Numbered from the stretch's first letter, positions 35,675 through 45,071 are shown. The stretch is 64,000 bases of DNA from Paenibacillus sp. An7 (GCF_009870785.1 NZ_WTWX01000004.1:1-64000), one strand, 5' to 3'. Made by a program: numbers and translations. The notes: generated by a model not told the origin, from the letters alone.

Positions 35675-35740
35675 TTCTCAGAGGATACTCAGCACATGCA
35701 TTTTTTTGTTTACCTGAACTGCATGTGCTGTGACTGAGAA
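35675..35740. repeat. Long inverted repeat downstream of the EAL gene
   Basis: TTCTCAG (35675-35681) and CAGCACATGCA (35690-35700) pair in turn with TGCATGTGCTG (35720-35730) and CTGAGAA (35734-35740). A T7 run lies in the loop, not after the stem, so it is not a classical forward terminator. Confidence 0.6.
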
Positions 35741-35767
35741 AAATGTATTGTAGTTATAAATTTAGGG

Positions 35768-35796
35768 TTGCAGAGAAAGCAGAGTTGTGATATATT
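35768..35796 (+). promoter_or_regulatory. Sigma-A promoter of the tRNA pair
   Basis: TTGCAG (35768-35773), 17-nt spacer, TATATT (35791-35796), 38 bases before tRNA-Pro. Confidence 0.75.
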
Positions 35797-35833
35797 GTTT
35801 CTTGTCACTAATGAATGGCGCTCATTCATTTGA

Positions 35834-35907
35834 CGGGATGTAGCTCAGCTTGGTAGAGCACCTGGTTTGGGACCAGGGGGTCGCATGTTCAAATCGTGTC
35901 GTCCCGA
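35834..35907 (+). tRNA. tRNA-Pro (TGG anticodon)
   Basis: The acceptor stem CGGGATG/CGTCCCG closes a standard cloverleaf; the anticodon stem CCTGG/CCAGG holds the loop TTTGGGA with anticodon TGG, reading CCN proline codons. The T-arm contains GTTCAAATC. No CCA is encoded. Confidence 0.95.
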
Positions 35908-35915
35908 TACTTATA

Positions 35916-35986
35916 GCGGGTGTAGTTCAATGGTAGAACTTCAGCCTTCCAAGCTGATAGCGTGGGTTCGATTCCCATCACCCGCT
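35916..35986 (+). tRNA. tRNA-Gly (TCC anticodon)
   Basis: The acceptor stem GCGGGTG/CACCCGC, D-arm TAGTTCAATGGTAGAAC and anticodon stem TCAGC/GCTGA with loop CTTCCAA give anticodon TCC (glycine GGA/GGG). The T-arm is GTGGGTTCGATTCCCAT. It is only 8 nt after tRNA-Pro, so both come from one transcript. Confidence 0.95.
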
Positions 35987-35996
35987 TCATAGTAAG

Positions 35997-36027
35997 AGTC
36001 TCTTGCCTAAGGCAAGGGGCTTTTTTT
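35997..36027 (+). terminator. Terminator of the tRNA unit
   Basis: AGTCTCTTGCC pairs with GGCAAGGGGCT around TAA (some G-U pairs), followed by seven T residues. Confidence 0.85.
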
Positions 36028-36127
36028 GTTTTCCGAGAACCTAATTCATAATCGATTATAACCAAAGCTTTAGTATAATAGATTTACGATAGTTTTATTT
36101 TACATAATGAGGAGGAATGAGCGAGAA

Positions 36128-37273
36128 ATGGAAGGTGAATATGGATCGGCAACAGCCGTCTCTACGGCAACTAATTTCATCATGGAGCAGGAAACAGCAT
36201 CTATACGTACCTACCGGACATACGTAAGACTGAGAGAAACAGGTCAGCTTGATTTGAAGTTTTGGCACAGTAATGCGGTAGACTCAACTTGGGATGTAGG
36301 GAACACGGCGAAAGGAAGTATGCCTGGCGGTGTATGGGTTATTGAAAGCGCTTATGTAGCGGTGAGCGGGCATAAACGAGATGGCAGTATTATACCTAAA
36401 AGCGCAGTAAAGGTGACATTTGATGGAGAAATGAGTAAAGAAGTCACTCCTGCAGAGAAGTTCTGGAGTGATTCGGTACATATAGATGTTCCGGCAGGAC
36501 ATGATTTAGTGTTCTCGTGGACAATTTCAGCTCCTGCAGGAAAATCATTTCCATACAATACGGAGGGGCTGCTTGTATCTGCTTTTGAAGCAGAGGGGAA
36601 TCAGGCAGATGAAGAACAAGGTGTCCTGTTTACAGCTTCTCAGAATCGGCTAGTTCTGCCTGCTTTTATAGGATATAAAAGACAGATGAAGGAAGAGATT
36701 GTTTTCTTGGGAGATTCCATAACTCAGGGAGTAAGAACAGGGCAGGATGGCTATGAGTACTGGGTTTCTCGTATAGCTGATGGGCTTGGTCCTGATTATG
36801 GTATTTGGAATATTGGTTCAGGATGGGCAAGAGCCTATGATGCAGCAACGGACGGCCCGTGGCTTGCTAAATCCAAACAGGGCAGTATCGTAGCCATTGT
36901 CCTCGGGGTGAATGATATGGATATTGGAAATCGAAGCGCAGATGAATTGCTTGCGGACTTATCTTTTATTATCCGAAAAATAAAGCGAAATCTCGAGCGC
37001 GGGGGTGTGCGGGTGATCTTATTTACGGTGCCGCCGTTTAATTTTACGGAGGATAGAGAAAAAGTGTGGCGAACTGTCAATGAAACGATTCGGACCTGTC
37101 CACCCGAAGGAACGGATGCAGTGTTTGATATTGCCAAAGTTCTATCCTGCCCTGCACCAGAGGAACACCGGATTCAGCCTAGATTTATGAGTAATGAATA
37201 TGATCCGCATCCAAACGGCATTGCGGGAAAGGAAGTCGCAGATGCTTTTCTAAAGTGGTTTCGGAACATATGA
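36128..37273 (+). CDS. SGNH/GDSL-type esterase
   Basis: This 381-aa protein has an N-terminal beta-rich domain (about 1-190) and a C-terminal SGNH hydrolase domain. The four blocks are visible: block I VFLGDSITQGVRTG with the nucleophile Ser, block II Gly in NIGSGWARA, block III LGVNDMD, and block V DPHPNGIAG with the catalytic His. Related proteins deacetylate or de-esterify carbohydrates and other acyl esters. No signal peptide is visible, suggesting a cytoplasmic enzyme. The start ATG 36128 is 12 nt after GGAGG (36111-36115); an ATG at 36107 would contain that site. Confidence 0.85.
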   Translation: MEGEYGSATAVSTATNFIMEQETASIRTYRTYVRLRETGQLDLKFWHSNAVDSTWDVGNTAKGSMPGGVWVIESAYVAVSGHKRDGSIIPKSAVKVTFDGEMSKEVTPAEKFWSDSVHIDVPAGHDLVFSWTISAPAGKSFPYNTEGLLVSAFEAEGNQADEEQGVLFTASQNRLVLPAFIGYKRQMKEEIVFLGDSITQGVRTGQDGYEYWVSRIADGLGPDYGIWNIGSGWARAYDAATDGPWLAKSKQGSIVAIVLGVNDMDIGNRSADELLADLSFIIRKIKRNLERGGVRVILFTVPPFNFTEDREKVWRTVNETIRTCPPEGTDAVFDIAKVLSCPAPEEHRIQPRFMSNEYDPHPNGIAGKEVADAFLKWFRNI

Positions 37274-37305
37274 GAAGAAGCAGTGTCTATTTTTGAGATG
37301 AGGAC

Positions 37306-37334
37306 TTGATTGGGACTTGTCATTTGCGTATAAT
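37306..37334 (+). promoter_or_regulatory. Sigma-A promoter of pheST
   Basis: TTGATT (37306-37311), 17-nt spacer, TATAAT (37329-37334), just ahead of the T-box leader. Confidence 0.85.
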
Positions 37335-37341
37335 AATGTAG

Positions 37342-37760
37342 CAAACAATGTAGAAAAACTAACGGAATGAAGCAAAGATTTGTGACGGCCTTTAGTTTCA
37401 TCTATATGTGAGATTTTAATGAGCAAAATGCATGGATGGAGAAGAGTACACAGTGCTTTTGTACAGGGAGGAAGCGCCGCTTAGATTGAGAGCGTTTCTA
37501 CGAAATCAGGCTGTCGAAGTTCGCTCCGGAGCAGTTCCTTGAACAGCAGATAGGGTGCCTATGTAAATGCCTTATATTATGGTCAGTAGAGGATACCGGT
37601 TCACGACCGTTACAAACGTGCTAAAGTGAGATTGAATTCGTACAGACTAGCTCGGTTTTATTATAAAACCGCAGATTTATTCTAGTCGTACATGAATCTA
37701 ACAAGGGTGGTACCACGGTCTTTTCGTCCCTTTTTATGGGGGAGAAAAGGCCTTTTTTTG
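37342..37760 (+). ncRNA. T-box leader, phenylalanine specifier (TTC)
   Basis: The conserved T-box AAGGGTGGTACCACGG lies near 37703-37718. On the 3' side of stem I the sequence GAAGTTCGCTCCGGAGC places the specifier TTC (Phe) at 37520-37522, fitting the pheS and pheT genes downstream. The terminator pairs GGTCTTTTCGTCCC with GGGGGAGAAAAGGCC before a T7 run (ending about 37759). Uncharged tRNA-Phe would stabilise the antiterminator. Confidence 0.95.
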
Positions 37761-37805
37761 ATTAAAAAGATTAAAATCTGGAGTTACGAAGGGAGTAACC
37801 GCAAC

Positions 37806-38840
37806 ATGAAAGAAAGATTGGAAGCACTGCAAGTTGAAGCTCTCGCTGAGCTTGCAAACGTAGCCGATGATAAGGCGCTAAGTGAAATACGTGTGAAATA
37901 TTTAGGTAAAAAAGGAGCACTTACTGAGATTTTACGCGGTATGGGTGCCCTGAGTGCAGAGGAACGTCCGGTTATCGGCCAAGTGGCGAATGAAGTGCGG
38001 GGTGCGATTGAGTCTGTTATTGAGGAAAAACAAACAGCTTTCCAAAAAGAAGAGACTGCGAGACGCCTTTCTAAAGAAAAAATTGATATTTCCTTGCCAG
38101 GACGCCGTATGCCTGAGGGAGGTCTTCATCCGTTAACAAAAGTAATTCAGGACCTTGAAGATATCTTCGTTGGGCTTGGTTACAAAGTAGCAGAAGGACC
38201 AGAAGTTGAAACGGATTATTTTAACTTTGAAGCACTTAACCTGCCGAAGAACCACCCAGCCCGGGATATGCAGGATTCGTTCTATATTACAGATGACATC
38301 CTCATGAGAACACATACTTCTCCCGTTCAGGTTCGTACCATGCAAGCAATGCAAGGTGAATCCCCGGTAAAAGTAATCGTACCAGGAAAAGTATATCGCC
38401 GAGATGATGACGATGCGACTCATTCCTTCCAGTTCCATCAGGTAGAGGGAATCGTTGTAGGCAAAAACATCCGTATGAGTGACCTGAAAGGTACCCTTTT
38501 GCAATTTGTTCGTGAAATGTTTGGAGCTCATACCGAGATCAGACTTCGTCCAAGTTTCTTCCCGTTTACAGAGCCGAGTGTAGAAGTTGACGTAACTTGC
38601 ATTAAATGCGGCGGTGAAGGATGCAGACTTTGCAAACAAACAGGTTGGATTGAGATTCTTGGAGCGGGAATGGTACATCCAAAAGTGCTGGAGATGGGCG
38701 GATACGATCCGTCTGAATACAGCGGTTTTGCATTTGGTATGGGTGTCGAGCGTATTGCCATGCTGAAATATGGTGTGGATGATATCCGTCACTTTTATAA
38801 CAGCGATATGTCATTCTTGAAGCAGTTTGCAAGATTATAG
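37806..38840 (+). CDS. pheS: Phenylalanine-tRNA ligase alpha subunit
   Basis: The catalytic subunit of the (alpha beta)2 enzyme, 344 aa as usual. An N-terminal coiled-coil tRNA-binding region (about 1-85) precedes the class II core: motif 2 [21 protein letters not shown] and motif 3 [36 protein letters not shown] is the typical insertion. ATG 37806 follows GAAGGGAGTAACCGCAAC; an upstream in-frame extension starts within the T-box. pheT follows after 57 bp. Confidence 0.96.
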   Translation: MKERLEALQVEALAELANVADDKALSEIRVKYLGKKGALTEILRGMGALSAEERPVIGQVANEVRGAIESVIEEKQTAFQKEETARRLSKEKIDISLPGRRMPEGGLHPLTKVIQDLEDIFVGLGYKVAEGPEVETDYFNFEALNLPKNHPARDMQDSFYITDDILMRTHTSPVQVRTMQAMQGESPVKVIVPGKVYRRDDDDATHSFQFHQVEGIVVGKNIRMSDLKGTLLQFVREMFGAHTEIRLRPSFFPFTEPSVEVDVTCIKCGGEGCRLCKQTGWIEILGAGMVHPKVLEMGGYDPSEYSGFAFGMGVERIAMLKYGVDDIRHFYNSDMSFLKQFARL

Positions 38841-38897
38841 ATTACTCATAATTACAAATAAAGGTAAACCTATTTTTATAGAAGGAAGTGAACGTCC

Positions 38898-41348
38898 GTG
38901 AGAGTATCTACAGAGTGGTTGTCTGATTATATATCTCTTGAAAATGTAGCTCCGGAAGATCTGGCTGAGCGTATTACAAGAGCGGGAATTGAAATTGATG
39001 CAGTGGAAAACCGTAACCAAGGGATTACTAAAGTTGTAGTCGGTTACGTGAAGAGCAAAGAAAAACATCCGGATGCGGATAAACTTAATATATGTAAAGT
39101 CGATGCAGGTCTTGAAGAAGAACTTCAAATTGTGTGCGGCGCGAAAAATGTAGATGCAGGTCAAAAAGTACCGGTAGCTATGATCGGAGCCAAACTTCCC
39201 GGCGGTCTTGATATCAAAAAAGCAAAACTGCGCGGCGTATTATCCCAAGGGATGATTTGTTCTGCGAAAGAGCTGGGACTTAATGATAAATTGCTGCCAA
39301 AAGAACAACAAGAAGGTATTCTTGTTCTTCCTTCCGATCTTGAACCAGGTACGCCGATTGAACAAGTACTCGGTCTTAATGATCAAGTGCTCGAACTTGA
39401 TTTGACACCAAACCGTTCCGACGCATTATCAATGATTGGTGCAGCTTATGAAGTGAGCGCGATTTTAGGCAGAGAGATCACTTTGCCAAAACCGGAAGAG
39501 CAATTAACAGAATCGGGTTCCCCAGCAGCGGAGCATATTTCGGTAACGGTGAATGCGCCTGAGCTCTGCACTCATTACGCTGCTCGCTATATTACCGGAG
39601 TACAGATTGCTCCTTCTCCACTGTGGATGCAAAATCGTCTTATGGCAGCTGGTATTCGTCCAATTAATAATATTGTGGATATTACGAACTATGTCATGCT
39701 TGAATATGGACAGCCTTTACATGCATTCGATGCAGATAGCCTTGCTCACGGTAACATTGTTGTACGTACGGCAGCTGAAGGCGAAACAATGGTGACCCTT
39801 GACGGACAAGAACGCAAGTTGAAAGAAACGATGCTTCTTATAACCGATGGTGAAAAACCGGTTGCAATCGCAGGGGTGATGGGCGGAGAAAACTCCGAAG
39901 TAACGAGTAATACGGTTAACCTGTTGCTCGAATCTGCTAAATTTGATGGAACAACGGTTCGTAAAACATCTCGTGATCTAGGGCTTCGCTCGGAATCCAG
40001 TCTTCGTTTTGAGAAAAATGTAGATCCGAACTCCGTCATTCCAGCACTGAACCGCGCAGCATCTCTGATCGCTCAGTATGCAGCAGGTACGGTACATCCA
40101 GGGGTTGTAGAATCTGCACCCGCTCAAACAGAAGAGCTTGTGATTTCTTTATCTACTGATAAAGTGAATCAATATCTGGGAACCCTGCTCACAACTGAAG
40201 AGATTAAATTGATTTTCGATCGTCTTCATTTTGCATATGAGGTATCATCTGGTGATGAACTTAAAGTAACTGTTCCTACCCGCCGCGGTGATATTACTCG
40301 TGATGTAGATTTGATTGAAGAAGTAGCAAGGTTATATGGATATGACCTTATTCCTACAACCGTAATTGAAGGTCCGACTACACCAGGTTCCTTCACGAAG
40401 GAACAAACGATTCGCCGTGCGCTTCGTGCTCTTCTTTCGAATGGCGGTTATCATGAAGTGATCAGTTACTCTTTCGTAAATCCGGTGCGCGGTTCATTGT
40501 TCTCGGAACTTACCAAAGGCAGTCACTCTGTTAAACTAGCTATGCCGATGAGTGAAGAGCAAAGTGTACTGAGAACTAGCATTTTGCCGCAGATGCTTTC
40601 CGCAGCAGAATACAACCGAAATCGTAAACAGGACAGTTTGGCACTTTTCGAGATCGGAAATGTGTTCTATACAGAAGAAGAAAGCTTGACAAAACAGCCG
40701 CGTGAAATTCCTGCACTATCCCTGCTTCTTAGTGGAAATCGGGTAGAAAAACAATGGAATACGTCTGTACAAAAAGTAGACTTCTTTGATCTAAAAGGAG
40801 CTATTGAGTCTATTTTTGCTTACCTTGGTCTTGATAAAAACGTGTCCTATGTTGCAAATGAACCGAAGGACTTCCATCCGGGACGTTCAGCCTCTATTTA
40901 TCTAAATGTAGAAGGCAAAGATGCGATCCTGATCGGAACAATGGGGCAGGTTCATCCTGAAATTCAAAACAGCTATGATCTGGCGGATACGTATGTTGCA
41001 GAATTATCGCTTGAAGCACTCTATGAATATGCAAGACCTGCACTTGTGTATCGGGAGCTTCCTCGTTTCCCTGCTGTTGAACGTGATATTGCAGTTGTCG
41101 TTGAGGAGAATGTTGAAGCAGGTGCATTGCTTGCATCGATTCGTGAATCGGCGGGAGAACTGTTACAATCGGTTCAGGTGTTCGATATCTTTACTGGAGA
41201 AAAACTTGGTCTTGGTAAGAAAAGTGTTGCTCTTGCCCTGACATACCGTCACCATGAACATACGCTGACAGAAGAAGAAATTACAGCCGTTCATAGTAAA
41301 GTAGTAGAGGATCTTTCTACTCGTTTTGGAGCCGAACTCCGAAAATAA
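38898..41348 (+). CDS. pheT: Phenylalanine-tRNA ligase beta subunit
   Basis: The 816-aa beta subunit has the N-terminal Lys-tRNA-like binding domain (YVKSKEKHPDADKLNICKVDAG, about 47-68), B3/B4 editing domain that hydrolyses Tyr-tRNAPhe, B5 domain, the catalytic-like core and a C-terminal ferredoxin-fold anticodon-binding domain (LPRFPAVERDIAVVVEE ... HHEHTLTEEEI). The GTG start at 38898 follows GAAGGAAGTGAACGTCC. It is cotranscribed with pheS and followed by a strong terminator. Confidence 0.96.
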   Translation: MRVSTEWLSDYISLENVAPEDLAERITRAGIEIDAVENRNQGITKVVVGYVKSKEKHPDADKLNICKVDAGLEEELQIVCGAKNVDAGQKVPVAMIGAKLPGGLDIKKAKLRGVLSQGMICSAKELGLNDKLLPKEQQEGILVLPSDLEPGTPIEQVLGLNDQVLELDLTPNRSDALSMIGAAYEVSAILGREITLPKPEEQLTESGSPAAEHISVTVNAPELCTHYAARYITGVQIAPSPLWMQNRLMAAGIRPINNIVDITNYVMLEYGQPLHAFDADSLAHGNIVVRTAAEGETMVTLDGQERKLKETMLLITDGEKPVAIAGVMGGENSEVTSNTVNLLLESAKFDGTTVRKTSRDLGLRSESSLRFEKNVDPNSVIPALNRAASLIAQYAAGTVHPGVVESAPAQTEELVISLSTDKVNQYLGTLLTTEEIKLIFDRLHFAYEVSSGDELKVTVPTRRGDITRDVDLIEEVARLYGYDLIPTTVIEGPTTPGSFTKEQTIRRALRALLSNGGYHEVISYSFVNPVRGSLFSELTKGSHSVKLAMPMSEEQSVLRTSILPQMLSAAEYNRNRKQDSLALFEIGNVFYTEEESLTKQPREIPALSLLLSGNRVEKQWNTSVQKVDFFDLKGAIESIFAYLGLDKNVSYVANEPKDFHPGRSASIYLNVEGKDAILIGTMGQVHPEIQNSYDLADTYVAELSLEALYEYARPALVYRELPRFPAVERDIAVVVEENVEAGALLASIRESAGELLQSVQVFDIFTGEKLGLGKKSVALALTYRHHEHTLTEEEITAVHSKVVEDLSTRFGAELRK

Positions 41349-41424
41349 GGATATGACGAGCTTGATGTGTAAGTTTCCATGTTTCTCCTTTATTTTTTGA
41401 GGAATTAATTGAAGGAATTGCTCT

Positions 41425-41473
41425 AAGTCACATCGAATCCTTAAAGATAAAGGCTTCGATGTGACTTTTTGTT
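41425..41473 (+). terminator. Terminator after pheT
   Basis: AAGTCACATCGAA pairs with TTCGATGTGACTT, followed by TTTTG, separating pheST from the zapA-like gene. Confidence 0.85.
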
Positions 41474-41561
41474 TAGGGATCTTTATACTTACACTTATAA
41501 CCTAATAAATAGGGTTACATCATCTAAGAATCAACATACAGACTTGAAGGAGGGCACAACT

Positions 41562-44500
41562 GTGACTACACCTGATCGTACACGCGTTACCGTAGAGATC
41601 TACGGAACTACTTATAAATTGGTCGGCAGCAGTGCCGAATATATGAAACAAGTGGCCAGTATGGTCGATGAAAGAATGAACACCATTTCTAAAAATCATG
41701 CCAGACTGGATACTCCAAGACTTGCAGTACTCACTGCAGTACATATGGCAGAAGAGTCTCTTCAGGTTCAGCAAGTAAAGAATGAACTGAAGATGGTCAC
41801 TGGCGAACGCACTCAGCTTGTTACTGAGCTGGATAAACTCAAAACTACTTATGAACAACAAAAAGAAAAATTAGAGCAGTTTGAAACGGTTACGAAAGAG
41901 ATGGAGAAAGAAAAGCAATCTGCTCAGCAAGCACTGGCTCAGCTTGAGAGTGTTCGTGCCGAAGAACAAAAAGCACTCAAAGCTCAGCTAGAAGAAGCTC
42001 TTGCGAAGGTTTCACTTCGGGAGGGAGAATTAAAACAGGCGAAACAAAATAATACGGAACTCTCTACTCGTATGCAGCAGAACGATAAAAAGTGGCAGCA
42101 ACAATTATCGGACAAACAGAAAGAGCATACGGCAGCGCTTGAGGCTCGGCGTAAGGAAGTGCTGGCTGAAGCAGAGCAAAAGCAGAAGAAACTTCAAGAA
42201 GAAGCAGACGCGAAAGTGAAAGAGCTGAATGTACTCCTGAGTCAGCGTTCTGCTGAACTGAATAAAGTGGTTCAAGAACGTAAAACACTTGAAACTAAAT
42301 TCCAGACCGATCAACAGAACTGGGAAAAACAACTTAAGGCAAACAAAGAACATTGGGAGAAACAGCTCCAAACAGATAAACAAAATTGGGACAAAGAGCT
42401 TCAAATTAAACTTAAAAACCTTACGGAGCAACACCAGCGTAAGCAGCAGGAACTTGAGAACAATTGGCAACAATTGAAAAAAGACCTTGAGAAGAAATTG
42501 GAACGTAAGGAACAGGAACGTGCGGCTGCAGATCAAGCACTGCAAGATTATAAACAGCAAGCTGCAGAAGAATTACAAACCATGCAGGAACTGGCTGACA
42601 CCGAAATTCGTGAAGCTCGCACCGCAGCTGACGAACAGATTCGCCTTGCAGAAGCACAGCTGCAAACGAAGCTTGAACAATGGCAAGAACAGCATGCGCT
42701 TGATATCGAATCCATCAAAGCAGAGGCTCAGGCAGAAGCAGAGAAGAGTATTAATGAAGTTATGGAAATGCTCACGGAGACCGAAGAAAAGCATGCAAAT
42801 GTAATTTCATCAATTAAGGCAGATGCGCTAGAGCGTACAGAACAGCTGGAACAGCGTCTTCAACAAGCAAATGATGATCTGGAAGCAGAACGCGAAAGAT
42901 CGGAAGAACAGCTTCAAGAATTGAAGAAGGAAATGGAAGCTAAAGTGCAAGAGGCTGAGCGCCTTGCGTTGGAAGAAGCAGAGAAAGCCGAGACAGAAGC
43001 GTATGAACTGTACAAAACAGAACTGAATAACACGAAACAGCAAATGATGGCTGATCATGATAAGAAAGAGCAGAAACTTCTTCAAGAATTGGCTCAATTG
43101 CAGGAGAGTCTCGAAAACGAGCGAAAAGAAGCGAGTTTACAGCTTGAAGAAGCGATGAGGGAACTTTCTGAAGAAGAAGAAGGACGCAAACAATTGGCTG
43201 CTGTATTAGAAGAGGAGAAGTCTCGAATCCAGAAACTTGAATCTTTGAATGTTGCTGCGGAAGAGAACATTTCAAAACATACACGCCGAGTACAGGAACT
43301 TGAACAACAGATTACGGAAACCAAAGAAAACAGTGTTGCTCTGCAGAGAAAGCTCCATACAGCTGAACAAGATCGTTTGAAAGCACAGGAAAGAATAGAA
43401 GAGCTGAAACAAAAAGTACAACAAGCGGCTGAAAGGGAAACAGCGAGTACTGCGCTCATCCGTAAATTGCAGGAGCAACAAGCGACTAGCCAGCAAGAAT
43501 TGAATAAAATGAAACAAGCGGGGGCCAAAGCGGAAGAGGAACAGCGCCGATTGCAAAAAGTACTCGAACAAGCTCATGCGGCAACCCGTAAATTACAAAG
43601 TGAAATTGCAACACTTACGGAAAGTGAAAAAAATTGGAGAACCATTGCGGAACAAAGAAAACAGGAGATTGGTCAGCTGGAGAATGACGTCTTAGAAAGT
43701 GCAGAGCAATTGGAGTCTGCAGAAGCGCGTCATCGCGAATTACAGCAGGAGCTGAATAGGGCTCAAGAGGAAGCACAAAAAGCGCAACAGCAGACCGATC
43801 ATCTTAGAGAACAGTTGTCTGTTCTTGACGGTAAGTATGCTGAACTAAATGGTAAATTTGAATCTTCTGTAGAAGAGGCTCAGCAGTATCTTCAAATGTC
43901 AGAGCAATACGAACAAGAGCTGCAGCGGCTTCGTAAAGATCTAAATATTCGTGAAGCTGAACTGAAAGATACCAAAGCAGAAGTGAATAATACGCAGTCT
44001 CTACTCAATAAAGCCGAAGAAGAAGCGATTGAATGGCAATTAAGATGTGAAGAGCTTACAGAAGCTGAGTCCAAGCTTCAGCAGGAACGTAAACAGTTGG
44101 AAGAGGAGCAGAAACAGCTTCGCAGTCAACTTAGAGATTGGGCTGAGAAAGAACAGGATTGGACAAGTCAGCAGGAGCGAATGGATCAAGAGAATAAGGA
44201 GCTTCAGCGTGAATATCAGTATCTCATGAACCAACAAGCTGATTGGGAAGCAAATCGCAAGCATCTAGAGGAAGAAGTGAAGAGCTGGCAGAAACAGATT
44301 GCAGCTGGTAATGATAGATTGCTTGAATTATCCTATGAGAAAAATGAAGCGATCTCTCGTTCTTCTTCGCTCGAAAGCGATAAAAAAGCACTTGAAACCG
44401 AAATCCAGGAAATTATGGAGCGTTATGAAATAACGGCACACCAGTTGAGGCTCCTTGAAGTTGAACGTGAAATGCATCAAGATAAATCAGAAGATTTGGC

Positions 44501-44591
44501 GAATGAATACCGTAAATTGCAAGAAGAGTATGCTAAACTCCAAACGGAGTATAATGAATGGATTGAACTGATTGAGCAGGATCAAAACTAA
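41562..44591 (+). CDS. zapA: ZapA-domain protein with a giant coiled-coil extension
   Basis: The first about 85 residues are a ZapA domain (RTRVTVEIYGTTYKLVGSS, YMKQVASMVDERMN, RLAVLTAVHMAEE), which in other bacteria binds and bundles FtsZ at the division site. ZapA itself is normally 80-130 aa; here it runs on for about 920 residues that look wholly coiled coil, rich in Glu, Gln, Lys and Ala with few prolines or glycines. Residues 249-281 are three tandem 11-residue repeats (xxxxxWxKxLx). The end (EYNEWIELIEQDQN) is less regular. GTG 41562 follows GAAGGAGGGCACAACT. The place, after pheT and before mutS2, is where Bacillus subtilis has zapA, so the N-terminal assignment is well supported. No membrane segment is present. 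The role of the tail is unknown; a spacer or scaffold at the septum is an inference. Confidence 0.85.
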   Translation: MTTPDRTRVTVEIYGTTYKLVGSSAEYMKQVASMVDERMNTISKNHARLDTPRLAVLTAVHMAEESLQVQQVKNELKMVTGERTQLVTELDKLKTTYEQQKEKLEQFETVTKEMEKEKQSAQQALAQLESVRAEEQKALKAQLEEALAKVSLREGELKQAKQNNTELSTRMQQNDKKWQQQLSDKQKEHTAALEARRKEVLAEAEQKQKKLQEEADAKVKELNVLLSQRSAELNKVVQERKTLETKFQTDQQNWEKQLKANKEHWEKQLQTDKQNWDKELQIKLKNLTEQHQRKQQELENNWQQLKKDLEKKLERKEQERAAADQALQDYKQQAAEELQTMQELADTEIREARTAADEQIRLAEAQLQTKLEQWQEQHALDIESIKAEAQAEAEKSINEVMEMLTETEEKHANVISSIKADALERTEQLEQRLQQANDDLEAERERSEEQLQELKKEMEAKVQEAERLALEEAEKAETEAYELYKTELNNTKQQMMADHDKKEQKLLQELAQLQESLENERKEASLQLEEAMRELSEEEEGRKQLAAVLEEEKSRIQKLESLNVAAEENISKHTRRVQELEQQITETKENSVALQRKLHTAEQDRLKAQERIEELKQKVQQAAERETASTALIRKLQEQQATSQQELNKMKQAGAKAEEEQRRLQKVLEQAHAATRKLQSEIATLTESEKNWRTIAEQRKQEIGQLENDVLESAEQLESAEARHRELQQELNRAQEEAQKAQQQTDHLREQLSVLDGKYAELNGKFESSVEEAQQYLQMSEQYEQELQRLRKDLNIREAELKDTKAEVNNTQSLLNKAEEEAIEWQLRCEELTEAESKLQQERKQLEEEQKQLRSQLRDWAEKEQDWTSQQERMDQENKELQREYQYLMNQQADWEANRKHLEEEVKSWQKQIAAGNDRLLELSYEKNEAISRSSSLESDKKALETEIQEIMERYEITAHQLRLLEVEREMHQDKSEDLANEYRKLQEEYAKLQTEYNEWIELIEQDQN

Positions 44592-44635
44592 TGTAGCTTT
44601 CATTCATTAGAAGAAGCATTGTAAAAATGATTGTA

Positions 44636-44681
44636 AAAAGACCCTCGTGCCAGGCTAGTTAGCCTGGCACGAGGGTCTTTT
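44636..44681. terminator. Perfect bidirectional terminator
   Basis: A 21-bp stem with AGTT loop (AAAAGACCCTCGTGCCAGGC... mirrored) lies between the converging zapA-like and cupredoxin genes, with A and T tracts on both flanks. Confidence 0.95.
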
Positions 44682-44687
44682 GTGTTG

Positions 44688-45071
44688 CTATTCTTCTACA
44701 ATGATTTTAGATACCATTGTCGAGTGACCTTTTCCGCAGAAAATGGAGCAGGCAACTTCAAATTCGCCAGTCTCTTTCGGAGTAATCACCGTAGCACTTT
44801 GTTTAGTGTCGAGCTGCACGCCGAGTCCTGGTACAATAATTCCATGGTTCCCTTCTACGTTTTCAAAAACAATACGAACGGGAACTCCTTTTTTAATACG
44901 ATATTCAGGTTGATCGAATTCGTAATTTGTTGCTTTAATAGTAATTTCTTCACTTGCTGCCACATCTGATTCCGTAATTCCGCTGTCTGAACCTGATTTC
45001 GAGTCTTGGCCGCATGCAGCAAGTACGAATAGTAACATTGCACTTAGAAGTAGTACGATTGCTTTTTTCAA
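44688..45071 (-). CDS. Small lipoprotein with a CuA-like cupredoxin site
   Basis: This 127-aa lipoprotein has a signal peptide ending in the lipobox LAAC (Cys about 20) and one cupredoxin domain. The ligand loop CSIFCGKGHSTM has the Cx3Cx3HxxM spacing of the binuclear CuA site of cytochrome oxidase subunit II, and an upstream His lies in EGNHGIIV. It is thus like the soluble part of CoxB without its membrane hairpin. Likely roles are copper binding, electron transfer or CuA-site maturation at the outer membrane face; which cannot be decided here. The start ATG 45071 follows GGGAGGTTTTCACTC. No oxidase genes lie nearby. Confidence 0.82.
   Translation of the reverse strand: MKKAIVLLLSAMLLFVLAACGQDSKSGSDSGITESDVAASEEITIKATNYEFDQPEYRIKKGVPVRIVFENVEGNHGIIVPGLGVQLDTKQSATVITPKETGEFEVACSIFCGKGHSTMVSKIIVEE

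Noticed and set aside
38133..38792. 219-codon ORF antisense to pheS
   Set aside because: Pure shadow of pheS in the opposite strand, without a ribosome binding site or family resemblance.
42105..43577. Several long minus-strand frames inside the zapA coiled coil
   Set aside because: Glu/Gln/Lys-rich coding sequence gives Leu/Phe/Ser-rich antisense frames free of stops; none has a start signal.
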